This document shows positions 42,401-54,975 of a DNA stretch of 64,000 nt, one piece after another. Where the stretch lies: contig NC_089281.1 in the NCBI RefSeq assembly GCF_963678975.1, positions 25,090,765 through 25,154,764 of the forward strand. Reading direction: 5' to 3'. The translations under genes were made by a program, and so were the position numbers. The stretch is from Dysidea avara. Taxonomy: Eukaryota; Porifera; Demospongiae; Dictyoceratida; Dysideidae. How positions within the stretch are numbered: position 1 is the first letter of the stretch; each line of letters begins with the position of its first letter. Below the pieces are notes generated by a model that ran no database searches, had not been told where the DNA came from, and worked only from the letters and a program-made list of their open reading frames with translations.

Positions 42401-45400
42401 CCTGCCACAATCCTCATTATTGTGCTGCAATAATTTCTGCCACAATACTCATTATTGTTATGTAGTGATGGTCACTACTAATTTTGTAGTAACTGTAACT
42501 GGCACTACATGGTAGTGACATTCACTACAAGAAGGTAGTGAATGTCACTGCAAAAGTAGTGAGTATTGTGGCAGAAATTAGTTGTGAAATTCACTACTAA
42601 TTTTTTACATGCAGTGCAATTAATATAAGCAGTTTTATAGTGATTACTATATACATGTGTTAGATAATTGTACTTTCCATTTTAGTAGTGTTGTTTTGTT
42701 TGTTAGTTTGTCAGACTTCTTTGCCTCACCCAGAGTAATTAAAGACGTTGGCTGAATGCACTGATAAAATTACTCAACTATATAACATCCACAACTGTAC
42801 AAGAATAACTAGCACAACTTACACAATAATAACTGTGTCACTTTTGCCAATGCCTTTCTTTCTGTCTAATCAATGGACAGAGGTGGGGTTTTCCTTACAA
42901 GTAAGTTGATTGTGGTACAAATAATATCAGGCAATAAATGAGCAAGATCATGTGATTGCAAAAAAAAAAAAACTTTATTGGATTGGCAAAGTGCTGCTTG
43001 ACTCATGTAAACTATTTCTGGTGGTTATTGCTAAAGTTAATTAATGGCTCCATGGGAATACCTTTATAGATTGATGATACTGGCTATACATTTTTTACAC
43101 ATTGAACAAAACCAACAACTTCATTCTAAAAAATGAAGTGTGCTTTGTGTATAAAAACAATGTCATGATGCACACTTTGGGGCCCAAAGTGTGCACCGTA
43201 ACACCGCTTTTGTGTGCAAAGTACACTTCATTTTTTATAATGTTGGCTACACATGCAAGTTGCCAGTACACTATAGCTATAATATGTTAAGAACAAAGAC
43301 TTGTGACCCTTATTTTCAAGAAACTAAGTGGTTTATATAAAACAGCACATCAGCATTCTAAGAAGGGATGTGGCGTAGCCACTGTGGTAAATTAAACAAA
43401 CTGGCAACTTAGTGGAGCAATCCACCCAAGTTGCCAGCACACTATATGCATACCTGTTAAGAACAAAGACTTGTGGTTCAGCCACACCCTTATTTCTAAG
43501 AAACTAAGTGGTTATATAAAACAACACATCAGCATTCTAAGAAGGGATGTGGCCTAGTTATGTATGTATAAGGATTAACTTTTTATGTCAGCCTCCTCAT
43601 AACTGCATGCAATGTTAGGTACAGTGGTGTAGCCAGACTTTTTGCCATGCCCAGGCACTGGGTGAGCAAGCCATTCAGTCATGCAACACACATACACATG
43701 TCCATCTTCATATGTACATACATATAACATTTTATGTGTTTTGCATCACTATGTGTATACTTATACACTACTGTATGCAAGATGACTAACTTAATGTGAA
43801 TGCTAGCCAGCTATTGACCTTCTTAATCCATGCATACCAGCAATAAATCTACATGCAATGAGTCTTAATACCCAACCAGGAAGAAACTTGAATTAAAGCA
43901 CAAGGTGCTTAGCTATAGTGTTCTATCACACGATCACTGCACTGGCCACTGAAGTTGTTAGCTTACAAAGAACAATGGCTGACTGAACAACTACTTCACT
44001 CATACCATTTGAACTGTCACTAAGTAATATCCACATGGCTAGATGGGTGCTAGGCTGCCTTGTACACTGATGCCAAATGTAAACTGTCCAGCCCACTACT
44101 GTATGAGTTAGTTCCAATCTTTTGTCCTTCACTCCTTGTCACATCAATGCTGTGATCGATGAATAAACTTTCCACACCACTAATATCTATGGAGTTCACA
44201 AACTGGATATATCCTTTAAAACATTGTATGAGTTACATTCCTGTGTTTAAACTCCTGTAGTGTGGTGATGGAATGTTGAAACATGTATACCATTTTGTTC
44301 TTCATGACATCAGCATAGTAAAATATCCATCTTATTAATAATTTTACCTCCAAAAGTTATTGTAACACTATCACCTCCTTTGGTATACTTCATGGCCTCA
44401 TTCATTAACAAGACCACCTCCTTATTGAGACCATGTTGTTGATCCTATAGGTGTCCCACATGTCGTAGTCACTATTAGCATGGCGCCAGTTGTTGAGCCT
44501 TGTTTCTTAGCAGCAGTAGCTAGGAAAGCAATGTATTGTGTTAGAGTAGCTACCATAAGCCACATCAAAGCCCCAAAGGTTATGTAAACATCGATTAATT
44601 GGTGAACATTAATGTCAGTGCGTGTGCTTTATTTTAAAAATTTTCAACACTGTTCCAATAACCACATTTCCATCAGCCAGGTATACATCTCAAGTAATTG
44701 TCCCCAGTGGTCCCTCCATAGCAGACATTTTGCATGGGACTCAGCATTTTAGGCCTATGTTTGTTGCAATATATAAGTTTTCCTCTTTCAGAGGTAGAAT
44801 ATGTCTGGAGTAAAATGTGTTGGGAGTCTTAGGACCAAATTCTTTGTCCTAATTGTGTCCTTAACTAAGCTAGAGAGTTGTCTCATTTTATGCCGTGCTG
44901 TTCTGTGTATCAGGTTTCTATGCTGGGTTGTAATGGTGTTTTGAATGTGTTACTCTAGGTCTTGTATCACGTTGTGTGGGAATTATGCCAGAGAAAGCAT
45001 TAAAGATGTTGGCGTGGGACATGGTAGGCAGAAGATTGGAGCACCACAATGTACAACCATTTCCCAAATATGTCATTGCTGGCAGTGTAGCTGGTGCAGC
45101 AACTACAGTATTTGGTTGTCCTTCAGAACGTATCATGGTATTGGCACAAATTAGAAAACAAGGATTCATACATGTAGCAAAGGCAGTTGGAATGAAGGGC
45201 ATTTATCATGGATGGCAAGTAACTTTATACAGAGATGTTTTTTTCAATGCTTTCTTCTTCACAACTCGTGACATGCTGGTTGATTTGCGATGCAGCTTAA
45301 CTGGGCATAAGTGTAGTGACTTTGAGAGATTTGTGGCTGGACTTCCAGCAGGTTTGTAATAACTCAGTGTACAGTGGTAACTCTTAAGACATTAAATACT

Positions 45401-45981
45401 AGATTGGCTTCTTAGTCCCAATAGAGTGGAACCTGTGAATGTCAGTGCTCAATATGGGGACACCATTCAATTGGTTTGAAGGTTTCAAGTACATTGTTCA
45501 TAACATTTTGGTAGTAGTACTGTTAAATTAAGTCTTCAATTGCAAGCAATTTCCAAAGGGGGAAATGCCCTCTTACAATATTAGATCCTGGGACTCCTAA
45601 GGTTTTTATGTTATACAGCGACTCTTAAAAAGACAGCTTTGTACAACAGTAAAAATGTATTTGTCTGTGTCTAAAGAGGTTCTAGTATGTAATTTATTTA
45701 CTGAAGTGTATTTACTTCTCACTGTAGGAATTCTAGCTGCCACTGTCACTTGTCCACTTGACGTGGCTAAGACCAAAGTACAAGGAGAACCAGTAGGTAG
45801 CAAGGAAGCCAAACAAGCTACCCTGACGATTCTTAGGAACATAGTCAAAAACGAAGGTCCTCGGTATCTGTTCAAAGGACTCCTACCTCGTATCTATGTG
45901 GTCCCTTCAATGATGTCACTATTTTACGTGTTTGATGAAAAGTTCAAACAATTTGCTGATGATAATTTTTGCAATAAATAA
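39410..45981 (+). CDS. SLC25-type mitochondrial carrier, three exons
   Basis: Exons 39410-39626, 44959-45351 and 45728-45981 (TAA) join in phase (phase 1 at both joins) into 287 residues, the normal carrier length. Three homologous repeats of two membrane helices are expected; the third has the full signature CPLDVAKTKVQ with KNEG..YLFKGLLPR after it. The second reads CPSERIMVLAQ and ends in LYRDVFFNAFFFTTRDML, the first HPLYTLKSHM. So the P-x-(D/E)-x-x-(K/R) charge pair is complete only in repeat three: Tyr stands for the acid in repeat one and Met for the base in repeat two. Carriers move metabolites across the inner mitochondrial membrane; the substrate cannot be named. Intron 1 is 5.3 kb and repeat-rich. 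An ATG at 39416 could also serve as start. Confidence 0.88.
39895..40275. repeat. Two inverted copies of the 3'-tail repeat
   Basis: 39895-39955 (+) and 40215-40275 (-) both carry the GCTGTARGAC...CTGTAAAGCCTTAAT block, so the tails point toward each other across 260 bp. Read as protein, both end in CAVKP then a stop. Located in intron 1 of the carrier gene. Confidence 0.65.
40860..41400. repeat. Dispersed repeat, paired with 43620-44140
   Basis: CAGCCAGACTTTTTGCCAT at 41004, GCCATTCAGTCATGCAACAC, CTATATGCAAGATGACTAA, CTTAATCCATACATAC and CCAGGAAGAAACTT recur in the same order and orientation at 43630-43990. The second copy starts CAGTGGTGTAGCCAGAC, a hAT-type terminus. Intronic. Confidence 0.7.
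41390..41740. mobile_element. Inverted-repeat element with AAAAAGAGTCTGGTCC ends
   Basis: GAGTCTGGTCCAATTCGAAT...CCACA near 41410 is the complement of TGTGGGATTCGAACCAGACC near 41695, enclosing about 260 bp. Intronic. The open frame of 90 codons inside shows no family resemblance. Confidence 0.6.
42380..42620. repeat. Tract of repeated GTAGTGA / ATTCACTAC blocks
   Basis: CACTACTAATTTTGTAGTA, GTAGTGACATTCACTAC, AAGTAGTGAGTATTGTGGCAG and TTCACTACTAATTTTTT mix direct and inverted copies of the same 8-12 bp words, as in the subterminal part of a MITE. Intronic; no clear termini. Confidence 0.45.
43123..43236. mobile_element. Hairpin (AAAAAATGAAGTGTGCTTTG)
   Basis: Arms AAAAAATGAAGTGTRCTTTG / CAAAGTACACTTCATTTTTT and GTGCACACTTTGGG-like / CCCAAAGTGTGCAC meet at TTTGGGGCCCAAAG. 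Intronic. Confidence 0.75.
43250..43556 (+). repeat. Tandem pair of about 125-bp units
   Basis: CAAGTTGCCAGYACACTATA ... GTTAAGAACAAAGACTTGTG ... AAGAAACTAAGTGGTT..ATATAAAACARCACATCAGCATT ... GAAGGGATGTGGC occurs at 43254-43377 and again at 43430-43553, about 176 bp apart. Intronic. Confidence 0.8.
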
Positions 45982-46196
45982 TTTTTTATGCATATATAAC
46001 TTATTTTACATCCCCCATTTTTTAAACTTTTGCTACAATGTATTATTATTATTGCTATATACCACTGCGCATAGTTTATGTAAGTGTATTTGTTTGCTGT
46101 GTAGTTATTTGATGTTGATTTGTATACTTGTGTAAATGTTTGTCGATATATACATACAGGAGAGACCTATACATCATTGCAGTACTAGCATTGGTA

Positions 46197-46965
46197 CCTG
46201 CCCTATGTGCAGGACCATTTTACATTTTCACCAACATGGAGTTAACTAAACAGCAGAATTGCATGTAAGCTAAACCAATAATTACTAAGACATATGCAAA
46301 TTATGTGGTGCTATCCTATCATGCAGGCACTGTAATAACGTGGTCAACAGTATTTAAAGCACTTGTAGCTATACCGCAAGCAAAGGTTTGAGCAAAATTA
46401 ACTTAATACACAGGTACACACTTCCTTACTATAATTTAGGCATTAACATCACAAAGAATTGGAGTTACAAAGAGAAGGCACTTACTGTGCATGGGACAAA
46501 CAAATAGATGACCAATTGGCTTGCCCATGCCTGTATATTCATGGTACCTGCCCTACGTGCACATTTTCACATTAACCACAATAACATGAATCGGTGCTTT
46601 AGGAATGAAGCATTAAAGATCATGTCCTAAGCTGAGTACCATGCATGGTGATATCATGAACCTTATTTCATCATCATGCAAACCTAATAGTTAAAGTGCA
46701 AACATGGAGTTAACTAAACAGCAGTATTGCGTGTAAGCTAAACCAATAATTGTCAAGGCATGTGCAAAATAATTATGTGGTACTATCCTATCATGCAGGC
46801 ACTGTAATAACGTGGTCAACAGTATTTACAGCAGTTGTATATAGCTATACTGCAAGCAGTAAAATTAACTTAATACACAGGTACACACTTCATCACATCA
46901 CAAAGAATTGGAGTTACAAAGAGAAGGCACTCGTACATGCACCTAATTGGCCTGCCCATGCCTGC
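46197..46965 (+). repeat. Tandem duplication, 468-bp offset
   Basis: TGGAGTTAACTAAACAGCAG, then GGCACTGTAATAACGTGGTC, then CACAGGTACACACTTC, then CAAAGAATTGGAGTTACAAA occur from 46234 and again from 46702. Located just downstream of the carrier gene. No coding content. Confidence 0.8.
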
Positions 46966-47059
46966 TCCATGTGCTACCGTATACTTTACCAACAGTCCAT
47001 ATGCAGTGTAGCAATACCTCTATGCTATGAAAAAGGTATATAAAATGAAAAAAAAGTTT

Positions 47060-47460
47060 TGTCACTGGTGGGATTCGAACCCACACCCTACACAGCAGTA
47101 GCTGCAACAACTTCAATACCAGCTGAGCTGTTTATCGTGTGGTTAGCAATGGAATGCAGCTGAGGTTTTCTCTACAACATGGCCTTCAACGTGCTGTAGC
47201 GGACGAAGGAACACATGTAGAAGCTTGCAATAAACTTTGTAACGTAGCCAGATGGTGAGCGTTTCACTTTGTGTGTGAATCGTGTCGATACATGCACAGG
47301 TTGCCGAGTAATCATCGTCAATAGCTGACACATGAAAAAGTGTGTCACGAAAAGGTGGCACTGAGAAGAAAAAAACGTTGTCATGGGGTGGAATCGAACC
47401 CTGGACCTGTGGGTGAACAGTTCTATGCGCTAACACAGCAAAAACTACTTTCTCATAATG
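47060..47460 (-). mobile_element. tRNA-derived SINE-like element
   Basis: Read on the minus strand, two tRNA-like stretches lie at about 47395-47445 (B box AGGGTTCGATTCC) and 47070-47125 (A box AGCTCAGCTGGTA; T arm GTGGGTTCGAATCCCAC, a perfect 5-bp stem). Between them is a body related to 51889-52045 (CTACA.CA.TGCCTTCAA, GTYGATA.GC, GGTTGCCGAGT). The acceptor stems do not pair, so these are not tRNA genes. The pattern is that of a tRNA-headed SINE, possibly two merged. Confidence 0.65.
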
Positions 47461-47479
47461 AGAGATAACATGCTTATAA

Positions 47480-48040
47480 TAGTGAATATGATAACAGCAG
47501 GATGGTTACAGGAAGTGTGTCATGATGTTACAGTTGAACCTCCATTACTGCCACTCAATGGGGAACTAATTACACCATCTTCAGCTAATTGCAGTAATAC
47601 TGCAAGAGCTGACATCCATGCAAGGGGCTTCTGGGGCAGACGACAAGGTGCATTGTTCGACGTCAGGGTTTTCCATCCCAACACACCAAGTTATCGTCAG
47701 ACCCGGGTTGCTTCCCTTTTTCGTCGACATGAGCTCGAGAAGAAGTGAGAATATGGGGATCGTATACGTAATGTTGACTGTGAATCTTTCACCCCACTTG
47801 TTTTTTCAACTTTTGGTGGTTTGGGCAAGGAGGCTACTATTTTCTACAACCGTCTGGCAGATCTTTTATCACAGAAGCACAGTACCTCTTACAACCAGAC
47901 ACTCTCCTGGATGCGCTGTGCTTTATCATTTTCATTATTATGTTCCGCTGTACTGGCCATTCGTGGGAGCAGAAAACTGCAGTCAACAGAGCTCCCCGCT
48001 GTCTCCACTGAGCTTCGTCTAGTGGAGAGCCATATTCTTA
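47480..48040 (+). pseudogene. Second retroelement 3' fragment, broken
   Basis: Same protein family as 35560-36906: QEVCHDVTVEPPLLPLNGEL, then ADIHARGFWGRRQGALFDVR, VFHPNTPSYRQTR, RRHELEKK, a TGA in frame at about 47746, then EYGDRIRNVD, SFTPLVFSTFGGLGKEA and LSFSLLCSAVLAIRGSRK. Here the ADIHARGFWG stretch that is frame-lost in the first copy is readable. It starts later in the protein; no upstream part is present. Confidence 0.8.
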
Positions 48041-48049
48041 TTGATAGAA

Positions 48050-50230
48050 CAATTGTGATTTTATTTCTATGTGTCGTAAAACATGTTCTTGAGTGCAAAC
48101 ATAACTTCTTATTTTAAGTGGTGTCAGACTAAAACAAGATTATGGGCTTTCTAAAATTTAGTATGCTTAGTTTACCATAAGTTTAAGCACTTAATTTAAG
48201 CTTTAAAATGTGATTAACATAAGATGATAAGTATGAAAATAAACTTCCATTACCTTATCATTAGAAGTTAGACTCGTTTGTGGAAATATTACTAATTGTT
48301 TTATGTCAACATACATTCTAAAAATTAGAACAACTCATCTAAATGATAGCACAATGACTTATGCCACAAAAGTCTGTGAGACACTGAATCCCATATGCAC
48401 CCCCGTTCTCCACTCTTTGAAAGAGGCCTTGCTATGTCACAGTAGCACTGAGTATATTATTATCTGGGGCATCTCTCCCAACAAGCTTTAATATCTATTG
48501 GGAGATGCATTTAAACAAACGTACATGGCTAGCTTGTCATTTTGGATGGCACTGTCCACACAGCAATGGGTCCACCTATGGGATACAAACCACCCACACA
48601 GGTGCCAACTTTTAAGGATGTCAATGATTAAGTTTGTGATGTGCTCAGTATACTTTAATGCAATGTGAATGTCACTGAATCATTACTGTAAAACTTTAGT
48701 ATAAACTGAAACCCACAATAAACTTAATGCTGCTTGATATAGCTAGGTTTCTTATACATTTTAGTAACAGAGGTTAGTAAGGACAGATGCAAGTACTGTA
48801 AGTTATTATCTCATACCAAAAATACTGTTAAATATTACATGTCTTAACATTCCTGTGGTTACATGCATTCCATAGTGTGATCAAATGGACACCCAGGGGC
48901 ATAATGGGGACACATAACAACAGACCAAATCCAAGAATGCCCTACTAGAAATAAGTATACTGTTACTAAAAAATAGAATTATTTATTAGGCCAGATACTC
49001 TAATTTTCAGTGCATTGCTCTTATTATTAGTATATACCACTTTGACACCTCAGATCAAAGGATACCACAGGGTTATATATCACATATTTCCCTAACCACA
49101 GGGCGATATCATGATACAGCCCTGACCACAACTGCCTTTGATACTGAGGCAGCTACAAAGCATCAGTTCCCTTTGATTATTTATATAGAGCTGCTTCAAG
49201 TTTTGCATTGTGGGTTTGAATTAGAGCTGCTTAAAGTTTTGCATTGTGGGTTTGAGTTAAACATGTTGGTTTAGTTAGGGGCATTGTTGTGAAGCAAAAA
49301 GAATTGAGTGAGTCAGCATTGCATAGTTCAGTTACTAAGCATCACTAAATAATCATTTTTGCAATGCGGATTGTTTTTCTACACAGTACATTTCAACTAC
49401 ATGAAAGATGACTCAAACATTCCCAACCTATGTGTCTAAGTGTTTATTTTAGCACCTTAGGTTACTTTATTCATCCACAAAGTGGTTATTTGGTTTAAAA
49501 TGGTATCACTACAACCAGTGAAACCCATGCACAATCCAGAGGAGGTTGGAAGCGTGCATGTGAGCCCAATGGTTTTGTATTGAAAAGCATACTGGGCCTC
49601 CTTGGGTGCTGAAATACCTCCTGATTGATGAAATATGACAAATAAATGGCATTGGCACAATAAGCCCCCCCCCCCCCCCCCATTAAGCCCCACCGAGTAA
49701 GTCAGTTTTTTACACTTGGGCTACATATAAATCACGCGAGATCTCGTGCCAGGCCACAGATGCAGTAAATGTCTTTGTTGACGAGCTAGAAAGATAAAGA
49801 GAGGAGTCCCACTCGAGAAATCAGTATGAATAAACACCCAAGAAATCATCCTATGCAGCGTACTTCACTAGGACTGTAGTGGCATGCGCCCTAGTCAGGG
49901 ATTACACGAAACTAGAAATATGAAGAAAGCTTCCAGATGAACGATAGCAACAATGTGCCACCACCAAGAAGGTTAAAAATGAGTATCACAGCCACCATTC
50001 AAAGTTGCTGCACCCCTTCAATGCTATACCCCACCTTACAATCTCAAAAATGCAATTAACACGAAAAATGTTGTAGCGCTTATTACGCTTCCAACCTCCT
50101 CTGTGCACAATCATTCCTTTTTGTGCCCACAATTTAAATCCACAATTGATGTTTGCAAACCTCTGTATAAAAGTAATGTGGTAAATGCAGGTTTGTCTTC
50201 CTTCACCTATTAGGTGAGCATACCAGAGTG
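48050..50230. other. Intergenic, nothing recognised
   Basis: No gene supported. A run of 17 C lies at 49665-49681. The glycine-rich frame over it on the minus strand is an artefact of that run. A 40-bp direct repeat (GAGCTGCTTMAAGTTTTGCATTGTGGGTTTGA) occurs at about 49190 and 49224. Confidence 0.4.
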
Positions 50231-50239
50231 GTATATATT

Positions 50240-50580
50240 ACTTATACCATGGCCACTTGGGATTTGCCCGAGGGCTTGGGCATATATATCAGGCAAATCC
50301 CTTGTGGCCATGGTATAACTATTAAATAATAGCTCTCGCTATTAGTATAACAAGTTTAAGCCAGATTAGGGATTAAATGTTCACTAGTGTATCTGCAGGT
50401 GTAGACGACCTCCCTTGTTTCCTTACTTTTTTTTCTATGATCCCTAATCAAACTTAAAATCTCTAATTTTTCCTTAAACTTGTTATACTAATAGCAAGAG
50501 CTATTATTTAATAGTTATACCATGGCCACAAGGATTTGCCTGATATATATATATATGCCCAAGTCCGACTTGTTTGCTTA
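50240..50580. mobile_element. Long hairpin (CCATGGCCACAAGG) with nested repeat
   Basis: The left arm 50290-50355 (AGGCAAATCCCTTGTGGCCA, then TATTAAATAATAGCTCTCGC, then TAGTATAACAAGTTTAA) is answered by 50470-50560. Between them lies a half-copy of the 7235-7400 repeat family. A further partial copy of the arm (CCATGGCCACTTGGGATTTG) stands at 50248. Confidence 0.85.
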
Positions 50581-50589
50581 CGATTTTTA

Positions 50590-51660
<1,071 letters not shown>

Positions 51661-51884
51661 TTTTTGGCTAGGAAAACCCAAATCTCCTAATATACAGTAC
51701 TACCGTGCTGTATATCTTCTAATATTTAGCATACCATTCCTTAATTCAAGAAAAAGTGTGCTTGCCCTAGGGAAACATAAAATCATCTAGTTTCAAGAGT
51801 AAAACACTGTTATTCCAAGAGCACCAGTTTTTGCTGTGAACGCTTTGGCTGTTTGGTCGTGGTTTTGACAGGAATGTAGCTCAA

Positions 51885-52082
51885 ATTTTTTTCTACACCA
51901 ATGCCTTCAATTCTCTGTAGAGAGCAAACGAAAGCATATAGCGATTTGTAACAACAAACTTGGAGTTGCTAGATGAGCACTTAATTTCGTTAAACTCTCG
52001 TGTTGATATGCGCTTTGGTTGCCGAGTTAGCGACATTACGAGGAAAGAATGCAGACAGACAGACAGCTTTATATATATAGAT
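51885..52082 (+). mobile_element. SINE-like body with CAGA tail
   Basis: Shares CTACAMCAATGCCTTCAA, GATATGCGC and GGTTGCCGAGT with the body of 47060-47460 in opposite orientation, and ends in CAGACAGACAGACAGC followed by TATATATATAG, as a SINE tail would. No tRNA-like head visible. Confidence 0.6.
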
Positions 52083-52596
52083 TGTATGTAGCAATACATT
52101 ATTGGCAACATCACCGAAGATGAAAATTATTCAGCTATGTAGCCAATATACAGCACAGTATCAACATCAATATAGAAGTCACTGGTAGCTAAATACGGTT
52201 GATCAGTGATGCAGTGATGTGGCAATGGTACAGTGATAGGAGATACACAATACAGGAGATACACAATACTGTATGCAAGCCAATAAAGGGAGACAGCCAA
52301 GCCATAAGCCAGGTGAAGGCAAAATGTACAATACAAGTAAGCGATATAAGAAAATATTAAAACATACCACGTTTTGTAAAGGCTTTACAGTACATTTACA
52401 ATACTAGAGGCAGCCAAGCCAACCAGAAGCCTACTGAGCAAGCCAGGTGCCGGAAGCGCGGCCGGAAGTATAAAATGTAAGTAAACAATACAAACATACC
52501 GCTATTAATCTTGTTCCTGGTCTTGTGCAGCTGGCATGGTGAACTTCCTTCGTGTTGGTGTTGGGCGTGGCCGCCTTAATTACCTGCCTTTACGTT

Positions 52597-52925
52597 AGTC
52601 TCGTGCCCAGCCTGGCCCACGCTAATGTGCAAACACCGTCTGGTGACAATGCTCGACTGAGTTTCTTGGGCCCGGAAGTGTGCTCCAGCCAAAATATATT
52701 GGCTGGCAATTGACTCACAGTATTCTTCAGAGGAGTAGTTTAGCAAGCTTATAAAGAAGGAGATATGGTTGGTGAGGGACAGCTATTGTCACATTGTCAG
52801 CATGTAATGACCTTTTTTTTGGTCTTCAACTTACAGCTTGGATGAAGTTGTGATTCAGAATGGAAACTTCCTTGCCCTTGGGGCCCCACTTTAACTCTTT
52901 GCCCTGGGCCCCTTAATTCCTCTGG
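52597..52925. mobile_element. Mixed transposon debris
   Basis: TAGTCTCGTGCCCAGCCTGG at 52597 is a diverged arm of the palindrome at 37751. It is followed by the GACCTTTTTTTTGGTCTTCAACTTACAGC block known from 22600 and 38580, and by CTCTGGGCAGCCCTGG at about 52920, a hAT-like terminus. No duplication found. Confidence 0.5.
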
Positions 52926-52929
52926 GCAG

Positions 52930-53640
52930 CCCTGGTTAGTAATCCAGTCAAAAGAATATACGTAGTCATTTTCTTGTTTGCATGCAATAGATTTGGTAGC
53001 TGACAAAGACACATCTATAAGTTTTCCCAGGAATTTCATGCCACCTTCAGTAATCAGTTTTGTGGTTCCTCCCAATAATGGTATTCCTTGTGACACATGT
53101 TTAGTGCCACTGATCAAAAAGAAATGAAATACATTTGGATGCCTTTCCAAGAATGGGTTTCCAAGTTGGTAGAAATCAAGGTAGCATCATCAGCATAGCC
53201 CTTCACTGAATTGGTAACCGAATCAATAAACTTAAGTAGCTAAAGATTTCCAACTGAGTGGCTGGTTTACCAATATTAGCTATACTGTGTGTTTTGGATA
53301 TACGTGTGTAGTGTTTCCCAAACCACCTGATGCACACAATATTAAACCTTAATGTTAAGGTAGCTGTCTAAGGCTGTTCCACTGGTACCTGCAAGGGTAG
53401 CTAGCTGCTACCAGATAACCTCTAGTGCAATTTGTGACACATCATAGTTAACTATCAAGGGGGTAATTTATTCTAATGTTGTAGCTACCATCACAACTAT
53501 AATTTCACTGCATATCCCTATTGAGATTTCATTTATGCGTTGATGCAATTACTATCCACACTATTAAATAACTTGAGTCTATGGTACCTTAAGAAATGGT
53601 CACAGCTTCCGAGAAATGCCACTCGAGTGATCTTATACTA
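52930..53640. other. Intergenic, repeat fragments
   Basis: Blocks at 53290-53340 and 53440-53510 recur at 57000-57050 (inverted) and 57440-57515. No gene supported. Confidence 0.4.
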
Positions 53641-53649
53641 TCCTGGAAT

Positions 53650-54690
53650 CTGTTGCCCTAGTGTTTCTCATGTGTCTAGAGAGGCAAAACTTTGTTTGCT
53701 TTCCTGTATTTGTGCATCATCTGATCCCCGGCTGCAGGAATTGGGCTTACATTTGCATCTTGGCAATGATTTCCTGCAGTTCCAGAATCAGGATTATTCC
53801 ATCTTGTCAGCTGCCCAAAGCCAATGTCTGATATGCCATCAGCATGGTCTCTGTACAAGAGACCAATTAACCAGTAACATTGTATCTTTCAACTAACTTA
53901 CTGTACAGTGCAATTTTTTGGATTCTGCTAGATTAGAGACTAGTTGTAGAACATGGAATAAGTTACTGGCTGTTTTCACCCTGGGAAACTTTCCTTCTTG
54001 TTAAGAGCATCCTCGGATACATTGCCTACTGCAGTTAACCTGTGTTGCTGGCACATCCAGTGTGATGCCAAGTATACCCTGTGTGATTCTAACCAACCAA
54101 CTACTGCTCATATTTTGGGTGGTTTCCCAGTAGCACTATCTCAGCAAAGGTACACCTATAGGCATAATCAAGTAGAGTTCACTCTCTATCCTCTTTACTG
54201 ATTGCCAAGTAGTCAGTGTCTATGCAGACCTGCAGAGATTTTGCTTTAATGATTCTCCTCCAGAAGCCATCCGCTCCACTGTTTTAATCACTCTTTTTCG
54301 ACCTGACGTTGTGATTTATAACAGACACTCTTCATCGATGGTATTATAGAGCTTGCATACCCACTTGACTCAATACAATATATTGAATCTGCACGCAGCT
54401 GGAAACAATTTAAACCTGACTATGTACAACTTTTGGCTGAGTTAGATCGTTTGAAGATTTCTCGCTGCTACAGAACTGTGGAAGTTAGTGCTTTGGGTCA
54501 TTTTCAACCTAATTCTATTCTCACAATTAAGAATGTGATTAATTTTACCCAGCAAGTATCCCTATTTTCTAAAGCAAGTGCTAAAGGACTTTTGAATGAA
54601 ATGGCCAGTGCCTCAATCTCTGCTTCACAGAGAATTTTCTATGGTAGAAACTCCAAAGAATGGACAATCAACCCAGACTGTTTTTAAATT
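53650..54690 (+). pseudogene. Third retroelement remnant, different family, heavily broken
   Basis: Recognisable pieces in changing frames: about 54040-54160, PTTAHILGGFPVALSQQRYT, then YRHNQVE (a zinc-binding, HAIL-C-like cluster before RHNQV); about 54210-54350, VSVYADLQRFCFND, LFRPDVVIYN; about 54380-54665, SARSWKQFKPDYVQLLAELD, then EVSALGHFQPNSI and ASASISASQRIFYGRNSKEW. This is the end of a retroelement protein family of aquatic invertebrates; after the zinc-binding cluster comes an endonuclease-like region with D..V. At least three stops or frameshifts. The family role is inferred. Confidence 0.7.
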
Positions 54691-54975
54691 GTATGTTAGC
54701 TGTAATAGTTTTATAATGTTTTTCTTATCATGTCCACAGCTGACCCAAGTTGGTCAGATATGTGGTCACACGTTGACTGAGGATCCATACACATGTACTT
54801 AATTACATTTTGTTCATCGTAATCATGATGGTGTTTAATAAAAATAGCTGGTGTGTTGTGAGGCCCAAGAAGAACCAGCGCATCAACCAGTATGTTACTG
54901 ACAAGAAGAACCTAGGGCATGCATAGCTACATAGCTCCGTGCTGCCTTTATGAAACAAGATAATTTTTCTATATA

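Noticed and set aside
47065-47140. Candidate tRNA gene on the minus strand
   Set aside because: The T arm is good but the acceptor and D stems do not pair; better explained as SINE head.
49457-49693. Glycine-rich small protein on the minus strand
   Set aside because: The glycines come from the poly-C run; no other support.
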